A DNA stretch of 64,000 nt, from positions 2,633,532 through 2,697,531 of the forward strand of contig NZ_JAHBYN010000001.1 of the NCBI RefSeq assembly GCF_019635935.1. Direction: 5' to 3'. Position numbers and translations under genes: made by a program. This document shows positions 1 to 7,614 of this stretch, one piece after another (within the stretch, counting starts at the first letter, position 1; each line of letters begins with the position of its first letter). This stretch comes from Parvibaculum sp. (GTDB lineage Bacteria > Pseudomonadota > Alphaproteobacteria > Parvibaculales > Parvibaculaceae). The notes below the pieces were generated by a model. The model saw nothing but the letters and a program-made list of their open reading frames with translations. It was not told the DNA's origin and ran no database searches.

Positions 1-289
1 CGATCCGTCGAACCTCCGGCGTGAGAGGCGTTGTGGAGCCGCCCGTGTCGAACGCCACTTGGGCTGTGCCGCCGGTGGTTGTCTGGAAGGTTTTGTATCC
101 CTGGAAGCCGCTAACGGCAGCCATGCCGACTGTCATCGGGATCAAAGCCGCGGCGCATCCGCTGAGAAGGAAGCAGGCCGCCACCACAATCAGAAGAGAG
201 GGAAGCGGCCTTCCCCTTGTCCGGTACTCTTCAGTCCCATCGGCCCGAACTGTGTCGGAATCCTCACAGGTGCCCACCCATCCACGCAT
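1..289 (-). CDS. Lipoprotein, 5' part only (runs off the left edge)
   Basis: The reading frame opens at an ATG ending at 289 on the minus strand and is still open at base 1, so only about 96 residues are visible. A short charged leader is followed by a hydrophobic stretch (LLIVVAACFLL) and a lipobox LSGC, the usual signal for lipid attachment by Lgt and cleavage by signal peptidase II. After the Cys come small residues and a segment rich in Gly and Thr. A GGGGGA ribosome site lies just upstream. The left copy of the 25-bp repeat sits immediately before this site, so the promoter of the gene may have been replaced. The function is unknown. Confidence 0.6.
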   Translation of the reverse strand, partial: MRGWVGTCEDSDTVRADGTEEYRTRGRPLPSLLIVVAACFLLSGCAAALIPMTVGMAAVSGFQGYKTFQTTTGGTAQVAFDTGGSTTPLTPEVRRI

Positions 290-303
290 CGAAATTCCCC
301 CGC

Positions 304-328
304 TGAACAGAATGAGCAATTCTGTTCA
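304..328. repeat. Left copy of a 25-bp inverted-orientation repeat
   Basis: Two perfect arms, TGAACAGAAT and its complement, flank the 5-bp spacer GAGCA. Here the arms extend to 13 bp (301-331). The same 25 bp occur at 5747-5771 in the opposite orientation, with the spacer reading TGCTC. Two inverted binding arms around a short asymmetric spacer have the form of a tyrosine-recombinase core site. An operator for a dimeric regulator is the alternative. Confidence 0.75.
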
Positions 329-331
329 GCG

Positions 332-696
332 CCGAATGCCGACTCGCTAGGTCCAAGCACCCATAAACGCAAGACGCAACTGCAGTCGGCATCTACTGGG
401 TTGGTTGGGAAATCCCAGCTAGAGATCCCGATACACGATATTGGCCAGACCGGACCAGCGAGGTTGGTCACACCGCGGTGACGGGCAAATAATATGAATT
501 GTGATAAGCTATTTTTGTGATTCCCAAAGGCGTTGAGCGTTAAACTCGTGGACGGAGGCACCGTTCTTACTCGTTACTGTGAGTATAGAGAGTTTTCGAG
601 TTTCCCGGTTGCAAGTGTCGTGGCAAGACGGCTGGATCGCCTAGAGCCGACGAAAAAGCAATAAGGTCGAATCAGAACTCAGAGATAATAGAATCT
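332..696. other. Intergenic, no gene seen
   Basis: This stretch separates the left repeat from the first complete gene. Overlapping short frames on both strands have no recognisable product. It must hold the promoter of the 697-2534-3187 gene set, but I see no convincing -35/-10 pair. The base composition is AT-rich near 480-560. Confidence 0.4.
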
Positions 697-1464
697 ATGA
701 AGAATCAATATTTCGGAGATCAGACCGACTACATCAAGTACGGTATTCTCCGGTCATTCTCCAAGTTTGGAGCGAAGCTAGGTATACACTGGACGTTAAC
801 TGACGACGACGGTTCGTCTGACGGTTCGCGAACACGCTATTTGAAATCAGCAAAAGAGTGGCGCGAATATGATCCGGAGATCTTTGACATTCTCGTCGAG
901 CGACTCGACGCCGGAGAACGAAAACTTCATCTGGTCGATGAACTGCAATTCATTCCAAATGCAATTCATTGCTTCGACAAATGGGAGAGCAACGCAAGTG
1001 CGAGGATGCGTAGCATTGAAAGCCTCCTAGACCGTCTGCCGACGGGATCACTTGTGTTTCTCGACCCAGACAATGGTCTTGAAGTTAGTTCCGCGCGGAA
1101 AGAAAGCCGAAACGCGTCAAAGTATGTTTTCTTCGACGAGTTATCCATGTTTTGGGCATCAGGCCATTCGTTGCTCATTTATCAGCACTACCCGCGTGTG
1201 CAGCGAATTCCTTATGTCCTGGAACAACTGAATCGACTGAAAACAGCTTTACCGCATATGCGGGAAGCAGCACTCTTAACTAGTCACGTCGCCTTTCTTG
1301 CATGCATTCAGAGCGAGCATTCTCATATCGTTGAACCGGCGATCGATAATATCGTAGAGCACTGGGCACCTCATGTAGGTGCTGTGCAGGTAGATGGAAC
1401 AATCAAGTCGGCGTCTGCCCGACCCAATGCACTCATCTCTCCCCAGCAAGAGCTGTCGTTATGA
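697..1464 (+). CDS. Uncharacterised protein with MKNQYFGD start and FLDPDNGLE motif
   Basis: This is a 255-residue protein. It opens with MKNQYFGDQTDYIKYGILR, which I associate with a family of uncharacterised proteins found in accessory regions. Near the middle it has FLDPDNGLE after a predicted beta strand, which resembles the acidic-Pro motif of some Rossmann-type methyltransferases, but no clear SAM-binding glycine loop is visible. No signal peptide or membrane segment is seen. Its stop overlaps the start of the next gene as ATGA, so the two are probably translated together. The ribosome site upstream of 697 is weak. The function is unknown; a nucleotide or nucleic-acid methyltransferase-like fold is only a possibility. 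Confidence 0.7.
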   Translation: MKNQYFGDQTDYIKYGILRSFSKFGAKLGIHWTLTDDDGSSDGSRTRYLKSAKEWREYDPEIFDILVERLDAGERKLHLVDELQFIPNAIHCFDKWESNASARMRSIESLLDRLPTGSLVFLDPDNGLEVSSARKESRNASKYVFFDELSMFWASGHSLLIYQHYPRVQRIPYVLEQLNRLKTALPHMREAALLTSHVAFLACIQSEHSHIVEPAIDNIVEHWAPHVGAVQVDGTIKSASARPNALISPQQELSL

Positions 1465-2534
1465 ACGAGTTCACGGAGGAGAGGATACTGGAAGATCGGT
1501 TCGCCGTTTACAGTCAACAAAGACCGTGGTCCAAGCGGGATGATAGAGACGAGATATGGTTCTTTGAACCATCAGATTGCAGGGGATTGCTTGAGTCTGA
1601 AGCTTTGTCTTCGCGTCGCACAGGCTTAGCTGATCGCGTTGAACAGATGGGCTTTCCGTCCCTTGGACGGTTTTTCCGTCAGTGGCTTATGTATACCGAC
1701 GGAGACGAGCATCGCCACTTTAGAAACGCCGTCGTCCGTGCACTCAAAAGAGACGATGCCGAAACAGAAGTTGAAAAAGTAGAATTTGCGACCACGTCAC
1801 AATTCGAGTTGATCAAAGATTTTTGTGAGCCGTACGTTTGGCGTGTATTGCCGAGAATCTTGGGGCTCAGTCGAGAAGAAAGTGAATTTTGGCAACCGCG
1901 CATTGCCATACTCGTTGCGTTGCCTGGTATGGAAAACGCCGGACCCGCGGAAGCGAACGCTGCAGAGACGAGTCTTTTAGAAATACAAAACTATTTGAGA
2001 TCAACCCCCTGTTTCCTTTTGTCCAATTTAAAGCGAGAAATTGGCGAGGTATCTGATGAGGTGGTGCTGTTCAATCTCGTGATAAACGTGATTGGAGATG
2101 GCATACACCCAACAATCGCCGCCTTGGGATCGGAGATTTATATTAGGATGCTGTCGGGTTTTAAAGCCGACATCCTTCCAAACGAACTAGCGTTTCATCA
2201 ACAAGCGCCTTTTCAATTCGCAGCTCGGGTAGCGAATTGTCAGACGAGTTGGAAAGATGTTCGGATTGAGGCAGGGCAACGTGTAGTGGCGTGCATAGGT
2301 GCGGCAAACCAAATTCAGGCGACTAACTCTCCGAGCGGTCTACCGATGACCTTTGGTCACGGTCGGCATGCATGCATTGGACGAGGTTATGCCGACAAGT
2401 GTGTTCGCTCTGGCTACCAAGTGTTTGTAGAAGCTACAAACGGAAACGCACAACTTGTCGGCGAGCCGCGCTGGAAGCGCTCCCTTGGATACAGGATGAT
2501 AGAAGAGCAACGAATTCGGGTAATCGACGTATGA
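1461..2534 (+). CDS. Divergent cytochrome P450
   Basis: This is a 357-residue protein, shorter than the usual bacterial P450 of about 400 residues. The heme-binding loop near residue 295 reads TFGHGRHACIGRG, matching the FGxGxHxCxG signature with the axial Cys. An I-helix equivalent may be VIGDGIHPT, but the acid-Thr pair is not canonical. The K-helix ExxR motif is not recognisable in NELAFHQQAPFQ, which is unusual because that motif is nearly invariant. No redox partner is encoded nearby. It overlaps its upstream and downstream neighbours by ATGA. It probably oxidises a small molecule made or altered by the adjoining NUDIX, PurA-like and kinase enzymes, but the substrate cannot be told. Confidence 0.8.
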   Translation: MNEFTEERILEDRFAVYSQQRPWSKRDDRDEIWFFEPSDCRGLLESEALSSRRTGLADRVEQMGFPSLGRFFRQWLMYTDGDEHRHFRNAVVRALKRDDAETEVEKVEFATTSQFELIKDFCEPYVWRVLPRILGLSREESEFWQPRIAILVALPGMENAGPAEANAAETSLLEIQNYLRSTPCFLLSNLKREIGEVSDEVVLFNLVINVIGDGIHPTIAALGSEIYIRMLSGFKADILPNELAFHQQAPFQFAARVANCQTSWKDVRIEAGQRVVACIGAANQIQATNSPSGLPMTFGHGRHACIGRGYADKCVRSGYQVFVEATNGNAQLVGEPRWKRSLGYRMIEEQRIRVIDV

Positions 2535-3187
2535 GTGGCGGAATTCAGCGAAAAATATTCAATGAGCGTGCTATGCAGAATCCGACTTCTGCGCCGGAAC
2601 TCGCGAATATACCGTACACATTGATTGCATGCGTCAATCAGTACGATGAACTTCTGATGGTTCAGCGGACAAAAGCTCCGTTCGCAGGATGTTGGAACTT
2701 TATCGGAGGGAAAATCGAAGCAGGTGAATCTCCCTCCTCCGCCGCAATTCGGGAGCTAAATGAGGAGGCGGGTCAAACCACAACCCTTCGCAGAAGGGTG
2801 CAGTTTCGAGGCATTGCTCTATGGCCAATCGCAGGAATGCAATTTCACTATCTGGGGATGTATCTGTTTCTCTACAGGTGTAGGACAACAGATGCTGAAA
2901 CGCGCCAGTTCGCGATGCTAGATGAGGGTGTCACAGCATGGATTCACTTAGACTTACTCCTTGACGGTTCCTCACTTAAATTGGTGCCAAATTTTGATCT
3001 GTTGTTGCCCTACCTTTTGGATTCACGAAAGAACCCCTGCATTGTTTGCCACGAAGTGACGGACGTGGGCGTCAGACTTATTTGGAATGCGGTGATTCCG
3101 AAAGCAACCCGAGACATAGCAACTTCACCCCACTCCAGTAAATTCTTGAACGTTGACGATCTCAGGGGTTTTCGTAACGCTCGATAA
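2531..3187 (+). CDS. NUDIX hydrolase, MutT-like
   Basis: The start at 2531 is chosen because its ATG overlaps the P450 stop as ATGA; a longer open frame reaches back to 2372 inside the P450. The 218-residue product has a complete Nudix box around residues 60-82 (GGKIEAGES then RELNEEAG), which binds the divalent metal and catalyses pyrophosphate hydrolysis. The run before it (APFAGCWNFIGGKIE) resembles 8-oxo-dGTP/dGTP diphosphatases. A C-terminal extension of about 70 residues has a CIVC pair. If it acts on dGTP it would yield dGMP, the substrate of PurZ-type enzymes, and a PurZ-like gene lies convergently next to it, overlapping by 26 bp. Substrate specificity is inferred. Confidence 0.85.
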   Translation: MSGGIQRKIFNERAMQNPTSAPELANIPYTLIACVNQYDELLMVQRTKAPFAGCWNFIGGKIEAGESPSSAAIRELNEEAGQTTTLRRRVQFRGIALWPIAGMQFHYLGMYLFLYRCRTTDAETRQFAMLDEGVTAWIHLDLLLDGSSLKLVPNFDLLLPYLLDSRKNPCIVCHEVTDVGVRLIWNAVIPKATRDIATSPHSSKFLNVDDLRGFRNAR

Positions 3188-4184
3188 CACTTGAAGTGCT
3201 AGCACCGGTTCCAATCAGTCTTACCGGCACTTGAACCTCCTGTTCCACATAGTCGACGAAGTCTTTAACTTTCTGCGGTAACCCATCAAAGTCTTTGCAA
3301 TCAATGGCACTGGCGTCGATGTAATCGACGAAGGTAAGTGCCAACTCAGTGGCCGATGTCAATTGGGCTGCCCTACGAACCGAATTGGAATCAAACCGAC
3401 CTACTCGCCTCACTTTCTGGGTGACAGTTGTAAGTTCAACGAGTGGAACTGGGTAGCCCGACTCTTTGGTAACAGCTTGCCAAGTAATCTCATCTCGCAA
3501 TGGGCCAGATGTACCGGCCACACGTATCGGATAGCTGCGAACAACCATTACAACGCTAGAAACATGGATTGGCCCTAGCCCAGCTTCACCACATAAACTG
3601 CCTGCGGTGACATCGCGGCTGGTTACATAAGGATACTGCCCATGATGCAAGCTCAACCCAACGCCCTGTGTCCCTTCAAGCAAAATCTCTTCCCGTTTCC
3701 CCAATGCGGAATGCAGCAACGTCGATACATCGGCGATGTAGGGGTTTAGGGATTTAACATCACGCGCCAACAGCACATCCTCTTCGCGGAGAACTTTTGA
3801 AGCAACCGCCGCACCTACACCTTTGCCGGTAGAGCCTATCCGCGACACCAAGCTCTTCTCCGAACCAAAATATTTGTCCAATATCACAACCGCTTGCGGA
3901 TCAATGAACAGTCGTTCCGCTGAGACTTCGTTTGAAGCAATCTCCTCAAGAAGGATTCCTAGGTCAATAATTGCGCCGGCGCCGAGATACAATTTCACGC
4001 CGGGCACTACTACGGCGCAGGGCAGGTGCCGAAGTACAATAATCTTATCTTCACTTTTTACCGTGTGTCCGGCATTCGGGCCCCCGGTTCGCACTGAATG
4101 TTGAAATTTCGGTGCAAGATGCGCGGCTATCTTGCCTTTTCCTTCACTTCCATATTGACCGCCGACAATAACCGTAATTGGCAT
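3162..4184 (-). CDS. PurZ-like adenylosuccinate synthetase family enzyme
   Basis: The protein has 340 residues, the compact length of archaeal PurA and phage PurZ rather than the roughly 430 of bacterial PurA. The N-terminal loop reads GGQYGSEGKGK (residues 8-18). Ser13 stands where PurA has its catalytic Asp13, the change I recall as the hallmark of phage PurZ, which makes succinyl-2-aminoadenine nucleotide from dGMP. The catalytic His is kept in GGPNAGHT (His40), as are STGKGVG, EGTQGVG with HGQYPYVTSRD, and the aspartate-binding loop TTVTQKVRRVGRFD. The guanine-recognition Lys of TKLD is replaced (TFVDYID), so GTP may not be the donor. It follows the kinase gene after 53 bp, probably in one operon. 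No PurB partner is present. Confidence 0.85.
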   Translation of the reverse strand: MPITVIVGGQYGSEGKGKIAAHLAPKFQHSVRTGGPNAGHTVKSEDKIIVLRHLPCAVVVPGVKLYLGAGAIIDLGILLEEIASNEVSAERLFIDPQAVVILDKYFGSEKSLVSRIGSTGKGVGAAVASKVLREEDVLLARDVKSLNPYIADVSTLLHSALGKREEILLEGTQGVGLSLHHGQYPYVTSRDVTAGSLCGEAGLGPIHVSSVVMVVRSYPIRVAGTSGPLRDEITWQAVTKESGYPVPLVELTTVTQKVRRVGRFDSNSVRRAAQLTSATELALTFVDYIDASAIDCKDFDGLPQKVKDFVDYVEQEVQVPVRLIGTGASTSSVIERYENP

Positions 4185-4237
4185 TCTAATTTCCTCGGCA
4201 AAGCCATCAATGTTTCAAGTTTCTCTATGAGAATTAC

Positions 4238-4759
4238 TCAATTGGCTTCCAAGTAATCTAAGAAGCTGACAAGTTGGCGAGCCCGAAATTCTAAATGATT
4301 GCAGTTCACTATGGTGAAAGAGCACTCGTCAATCAGGGCTGGAATATCAGCTTCCACCTGATGTGTGTCTCGCATTTGCAGTGACTCCCCGCGACCACTA
4401 TCAATCATCCGCTTGTTACGCAGAGCGTGAGAGGCTGTCACCGCAACCAAAACTGCGCGCGCGCCGTATTTCTTTTGAAGTTTCTGCCAATGGTCAACTG
4501 GACGAATTGCATCGATTACATTGACACAATTCGGATCGATCTGATCGAACAACGCTTGGCAAAAGACAGCGGCACCTGCTCCCGTGGACAAATACGCCCC
4601 CATCGATTGCAAGCTGTCTATATTCCCACTAGCACCCAAATCCCGAACAATGTCACGGGTTCGCACCCACTTGTATCCAAACTTAGATTGCAAATGGCTC
4701 GCGACCGTACTCTTGCCGGCAGCCGGCATTCCAACCAACGCTACTATCATATTTGCCAA
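4238..4759 (-). CDS. Small P-loop nucleotide kinase-like protein
   Basis: This 173-residue protein starts almost directly with a P-loop, GMPAAGKST, followed by FGYKWVRTRDIVRDLGA, which looks like the substrate-binding region of nucleoside-monophosphate-kinase-like folds. INVIDAIRPVDHW holds a likely Walker B region, and the segment RNKRMIDSGRGES resembles a lid. It recalls small archaeal and phage kinases of the AAA_18/UPF0200 type. The TTG at 4759 has a GGAG 7 bp upstream; an ATG at 4750 (MIVALVGMP) is the alternative start. It lies immediately upstream of the PurZ-like gene, so phosphorylation of a purine monophosphate is a reasonable guess. The exact substrate is unknown. Confidence 0.75.
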   Translation of the reverse strand: MANMIVALVGMPAAGKSTVASHLQSKFGYKWVRTRDIVRDLGASGNIDSLQSMGAYLSTGAGAAVFCQALFDQIDPNCVNVIDAIRPVDHWQKLQKKYGARAVLVAVTASHALRNKRMIDSGRGESLQMRDTHQVEADIPALIDECSFTIVNCNHLEFRARQLVSFLDYLEAN

Positions 4760-4920
4760 AGGATTTCTCCGGCTCTAGATGGTTAGCTCGTTGAATAGGT
4801 GGCATGAAAACACGCTTACAGAAGTGACCACTAACCTTGCGTCCGGAATGCCGTCGATTGGGCCGCAAGGCTCAGATTTTGGTGTTAGTTGAGAACCCTT
4901 TGAGAACTTCAGCAGGACTT

Positions 4921-5118
4921 CTACTTTTCAGTCAAGTGATTTGAAGAATCAATGTCGTATACGGAGTATCTTAGCCATGCATAGCACATTGTAGCTTCGC
5001 TCCACATATGCTTTAGAGGGAGATTCCGGTCCAAATCTATGTGATGGCTGCCTTCTCCGCCTTGGCATCGGCACTTGATACAGATTTGCTTGTACTTTTT
5101 CCAAACTTCTAAAGCCAC
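4921..5118 (-). CDS. Small HNH-like ORF downstream of the short recombinase
   Basis: This is a 65-residue frame starting at a GTG that overlaps the end of the recombinase gene. It reads KKYKQICIKCRCQ then GSHHIDLDRN, which matches the first CxxC and the HHIDLDR core of HNH-type zinc proteins. The second Cys pair is degenerate (TMCYAW). I recall similar small proteins following recombinases of this size, so the arrangement may be conserved. The ORF is short and may be a decayed remnant. Confidence 0.4.
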   Translation of the reverse strand: MALEVWKKYKQICIKCRCQGGEGSHHIDLDRNLPLKHMWSEATMCYAWLRYSVYDIDSSNHLTEK

Positions 5119-5711
5119 ATCTTCGAAGCTAAGGTGCGTTCTTCATCTCCAACCGCGTCGGCGTAAATCGCAGTAGTGGCAATGCGGGAGTGCCCCATCC
5201 ACTTTTGGACGATGTTAAGCGGTACATTTTTTTGAGTGGCGCCCACTCCGAAGGCGTGTCGGAGTGCCTTGGGCATCGACTGGCTTGGACCAGCTCCAAT
5301 CACTTGCATGACCAGCTTAACCTGCGTCCATGCAGTTGTTCGTCCCCAAGTCCATATGCGCGCGGCCCGTTGTCCGGGATCTAATTGAGCGTCACGAAGA
5401 TTGTGGACCGCTTCAAGCCGCGCAAGGAAATGCGTTGGCACGGGTACCGCCCGAAAGACGCCGCGCCGACGCTTTTTCAAGCTTTCAATAACTATAACTC
5501 CAGCCTCCGTATCGACATGTTCCGACGTCAGCGCGAGAATTTCTGATATGCGGGCACCTGTATAGGCGAGTGCCAGGCAAAACGTCTCCGCTTCCGGCCG
5601 CAATCGACACACAGCACCAATGAATGCCTCACGTTCTTTAATTGTGAGGTACTTCCTTCGTCCCCTATTGTCGTAAATCATATTTTGTGGGTCATCTTCT
5701 GTACGCAACAA
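5109..5711 (-). CDS. Short tyrosine recombinase (200 aa)
   Basis: The protein is essentially only the catalytic domain of a tyrosine recombinase. The first Arg is in TGARISEIL, the C-terminal Arg box is PKALRHAFG (Lys where most family members have His), the His is in WMGHS, and the nucleophilic Tyr is in TTAIYADA. There is no N-terminal core-binding domain, so it differs from the 471-residue integrase at 20384. An internal start, MIYDNRG, is also plausible. One copy of the 25-bp repeat lies 35 bp upstream of its start and the matching inverted copy about 5.4 kb away, so this enzyme is the obvious candidate to act on them, by inversion or excision. Confidence 0.85.
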   Translation of the reverse strand: MLRTEDDPQNMIYDNRGRRKYLTIKEREAFIGAVCRLRPEAETFCLALAYTGARISEILALTSEHVDTEAGVIVIESLKKRRRGVFRAVPVPTHFLARLEAVHNLRDAQLDPGQRAARIWTWGRTTAWTQVKLVMQVIGAGPSQSMPKALRHAFGVGATQKNVPLNIVQKWMGHSRIATTAIYADAVGDEERTLASKMWL

Positions 5712-5746
5712 AGCGTAAGAAAGGGGTTGACCTGATTACTATTAAG

Positions 5747-5771
5747 TGAACAGAATTGCTCATTCTGTTCA
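5747..5771. repeat. Right copy of the 25-bp inverted-orientation repeat
   Basis: It is an exact reverse complement of 304-328: arms TGAACAGAAT and complement around spacer TGCTC. It lies in the promoter region of the short recombinase gene. The perfect match ends at the 25 bp, since the flanking bases differ between the two copies. That fits a defined protein-binding or crossover site rather than a long duplicated segment. Confidence 0.75.
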
Positions 5772-5927
5772 ATCTATATTACAATAACACTATAAAGTTC
5801 GGACCTCACAAAGGAGCGTCTCTTAATAGGTGTTATCAATGCGTGATCTGGCATTGGCTAAATACAGCGGCTCAGACATAGGCGCGGGCTGACAGACTGC
5901 AGGCATCCGCAAACGCGGATGGGTTGC

Positions 5928-7157
5928 TCAATCGAGCATTGACGGTAGCAGTGCGAACAGCGCTTCTACAGCAACAAACGATGCATAAGATTGATAACTA
6001 TCCCCCTTTTCACTGTCACCAAAATCACTAACCGCCTTGATGGCAATGCAGTCCGGCCTTGGAAGGCCAGCAACATGGCAAGCGTACATTACGGAGTAAA
6101 TCTCCATATCCACGGCGGCCAAGTCTTTATGATGTTCAAGTATTCGCCTCACCGCTTCCGTGCTCTGAAGCACCGCGGCGCCTGATGCCACAGCACCTAT
6201 GTGGACCTGGGGTAAGTTGGGCGGCATTGCGCCTTCAAAATCTTTAACGGCCGCATGGAGCGACGACGGATCTGCACGTAGCGCTGATGCCTTCGAGCGC
6301 AGTGTCTCATCCAAACGCATCTGATACTGAGCCGGGTGGAAGAACTCCGATCCGTCTGTTCCTAGCTTAGTCTTACCGCTCCCCCAATCCCAGGAAGGGT
6401 CAGCGACTATCACGTCTCCCATCTCGATGCGTTCCTTAACGCCCGCGCATATGCCAACCATTGCAACGTACTTTGGTCTGAATGCCTGCACAGCTTTGGT
6501 CGTTATGATGGCAGCGCCTGAGAGACCTTTGTCAGAGGCCGCAACGGCCACGATACTATACTTCTTCTGTTCCGAGGAAAACGTAGCTCCAAAGTAGCGG
6601 GCGTCATCGAATCTTACCTTGACCGGTTTCCAGTCTAGCGGGAATGCGAGCACGGCTCTCAACTCAGGACTCTCCAACGCCGTGACTATCACAAGGTCGG
6701 TCTTGTGTGTGACTCCATCGCTCGAATACGGGGGAGTTATCTGGTCACAGATCGTCATTAGCGTTGAGCGGAGCTTTACCTTCCACGCGTTGTCGGAAAA
6801 ACTAAACGCTATTACCGTCCAAATCAGATTATCGAACTCGGACTGAGCGAGTTCAAATGACGCTCCATGGACGGTCGTGCCAATGATGTATGGGGGTCTA
6901 TGCATTTTCCCACGTGTCTTCAGCCATCGTAAAACCTCAAGTCCGCCGCCTGGATCAGGTTCCTTGTCGGCCCGCCTGGGTAAGTGAATATCCAACAACA
7001 GAAGATCATAGCCTTTGCACTCCAGCTTTCGCTTTGCGTCTGCTACATCGACCGCGATATCAACGCACTCCTCCGAGATTTCACCTGCGCCATAAATTGC
7101 ATCCGCCAATACCGTCCGCTTGTGAGCGTCATCTTCAACAAGGAGAATGCTAATCAT
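5928..7157 (-). CDS. dtcC: Detocs DtcC-like effector: receiver fused to nucleosidase
   Basis: The start at 7157 (MISILLVEDDAHK) is chosen because it begins the receiver domain and overlaps the upstream stop by 8 bp; the frame stays open 150 bp further. The 409-residue product has a receiver domain (residues 1-140; acidic VEDD, phosphoacceptor Asp in LLLLDIHLP) and then a purine nucleoside phosphorylase/nucleosidase domain (about 155-405) with GICAG, AVDMEIY and KAVSDFGDS, which carry the family's nucleobase-binding and catalytic acid positions. In Detocs this domain cleaves ATP into adenine and ribose triphosphate during phage infection. The receiver beta5 Lys is not evident (AFSFSDN). The operon order matches Detocs, so I regard this as the killing effector. 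Confidence 0.88.
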   Translation of the reverse strand: MISILLVEDDAHKRTVLADAIYGAGEISEECVDIAVDVADAKRKLECKGYDLLLLDIHLPRRADKEPDPGGGLEVLRWLKTRGKMHRPPYIIGTTVHGASFELAQSEFDNLIWTVIAFSFSDNAWKVKLRSTLMTICDQITPPYSSDGVTHKTDLVIVTALESPELRAVLAFPLDWKPVKVRFDDARYFGATFSSEQKKYSIVAVAASDKGLSGAAIITTKAVQAFRPKYVAMVGICAGVKERIEMGDVIVADPSWDWGSGKTKLGTDGSEFFHPAQYQMRLDETLRSKASALRADPSSLHAAVKDFEGAMPPNLPQVHIGAVASGAAVLQSTEAVRRILEHHKDLAAVDMEIYSVMYACHVAGLPRPDCIAIKAVSDFGDSEKGDSYQSYASFVAVEALFALLPSMLD

Positions 7158-7614
7158 TCTTGGGCTCCAGAACTGACCGAACAAGGCTGTGCAATTGACG
7201 CTCCCATTTGGAATTCGTTTGGCTGAAGAAAACTGCACCAACGAAGATTTCCGGAAACTCCGCTTCGCATTTCTGTGCCAATTCTTCAAAGGTGAAGCTC
7301 GAGTCACCTGTGCCGAATCCTCCCAAAGCGCTCACGACAATAACTTTGGAGACGATATTTTTTCTCCGCATTTTCCGGAGGATTTCGTAACCGCCCAACG
7401 GTCGCGGACGACCGATCCTTCGCGCCGGCGTTGCATTGAACGTTGGCAAGGTCATGTCGAGTAAAACGAGGTCGAAAGGCTCCGTTTCCACCCTAGCCAA
7501 ACCGGTCTGATAGGAACGTTCGATCGTCGGGATTATTTCTGGATAGATTTGTTTCAAAAACGACCGCAACCGTCCGCTCTTGACCCGATCATCCTCTATC
7601 ACCAGAATTTTCAT
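7150..7614 (-). CDS. dtcB: Detocs DtcB-like stand-alone receiver
   Basis: This is a 154-residue single receiver domain with no output domain. It starts MKILVIEDDR, has the phosphoacceptor Asp in LVLLDMTLP, and the Thr/Ser position in VIVVSALGG. An insertion rich in Arg and Pro follows beta3. The conserved beta5 Lys is not visible (VFFSQTNSKW), and the partner DtcC-like receiver shows the same FS-x-x-N pattern, so the two receivers look like relatives. Its ATG overlaps the kinase stop as TAATG. In Detocs, DtcB is described as a phosphate sink that restrains DtcC until infection. That role is inferred here from operon position. Confidence 0.85.
   Translation of the reverse strand: MKILVIEDDRVKSGRLRSFLKQIYPEIIPTIERSYQTGLARVETEPFDLVLLDMTLPTFNATPARRIGRPRPLGGYEILRKMRRKNIVSKVIVVSALGGFGTGDSSFTFEELAQKCEAEFPEIFVGAVFFSQTNSKWERQLHSLVRSVLEPKND

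Noticed and set aside
304..328. LexA (SOS) box reading of the 25-bp repeat
   Set aside because: Alphaproteobacterial LexA sites are direct GTTC-N7-GTTC repeats, while this site is a wide inverted repeat with 5-bp spacer.
5839..5892. Short frame beginning MRDLALAKYSG after the right repeat
   Set aside because: It has only 17 codons and no clear homology. It could be a gene remnant but cannot be supported.
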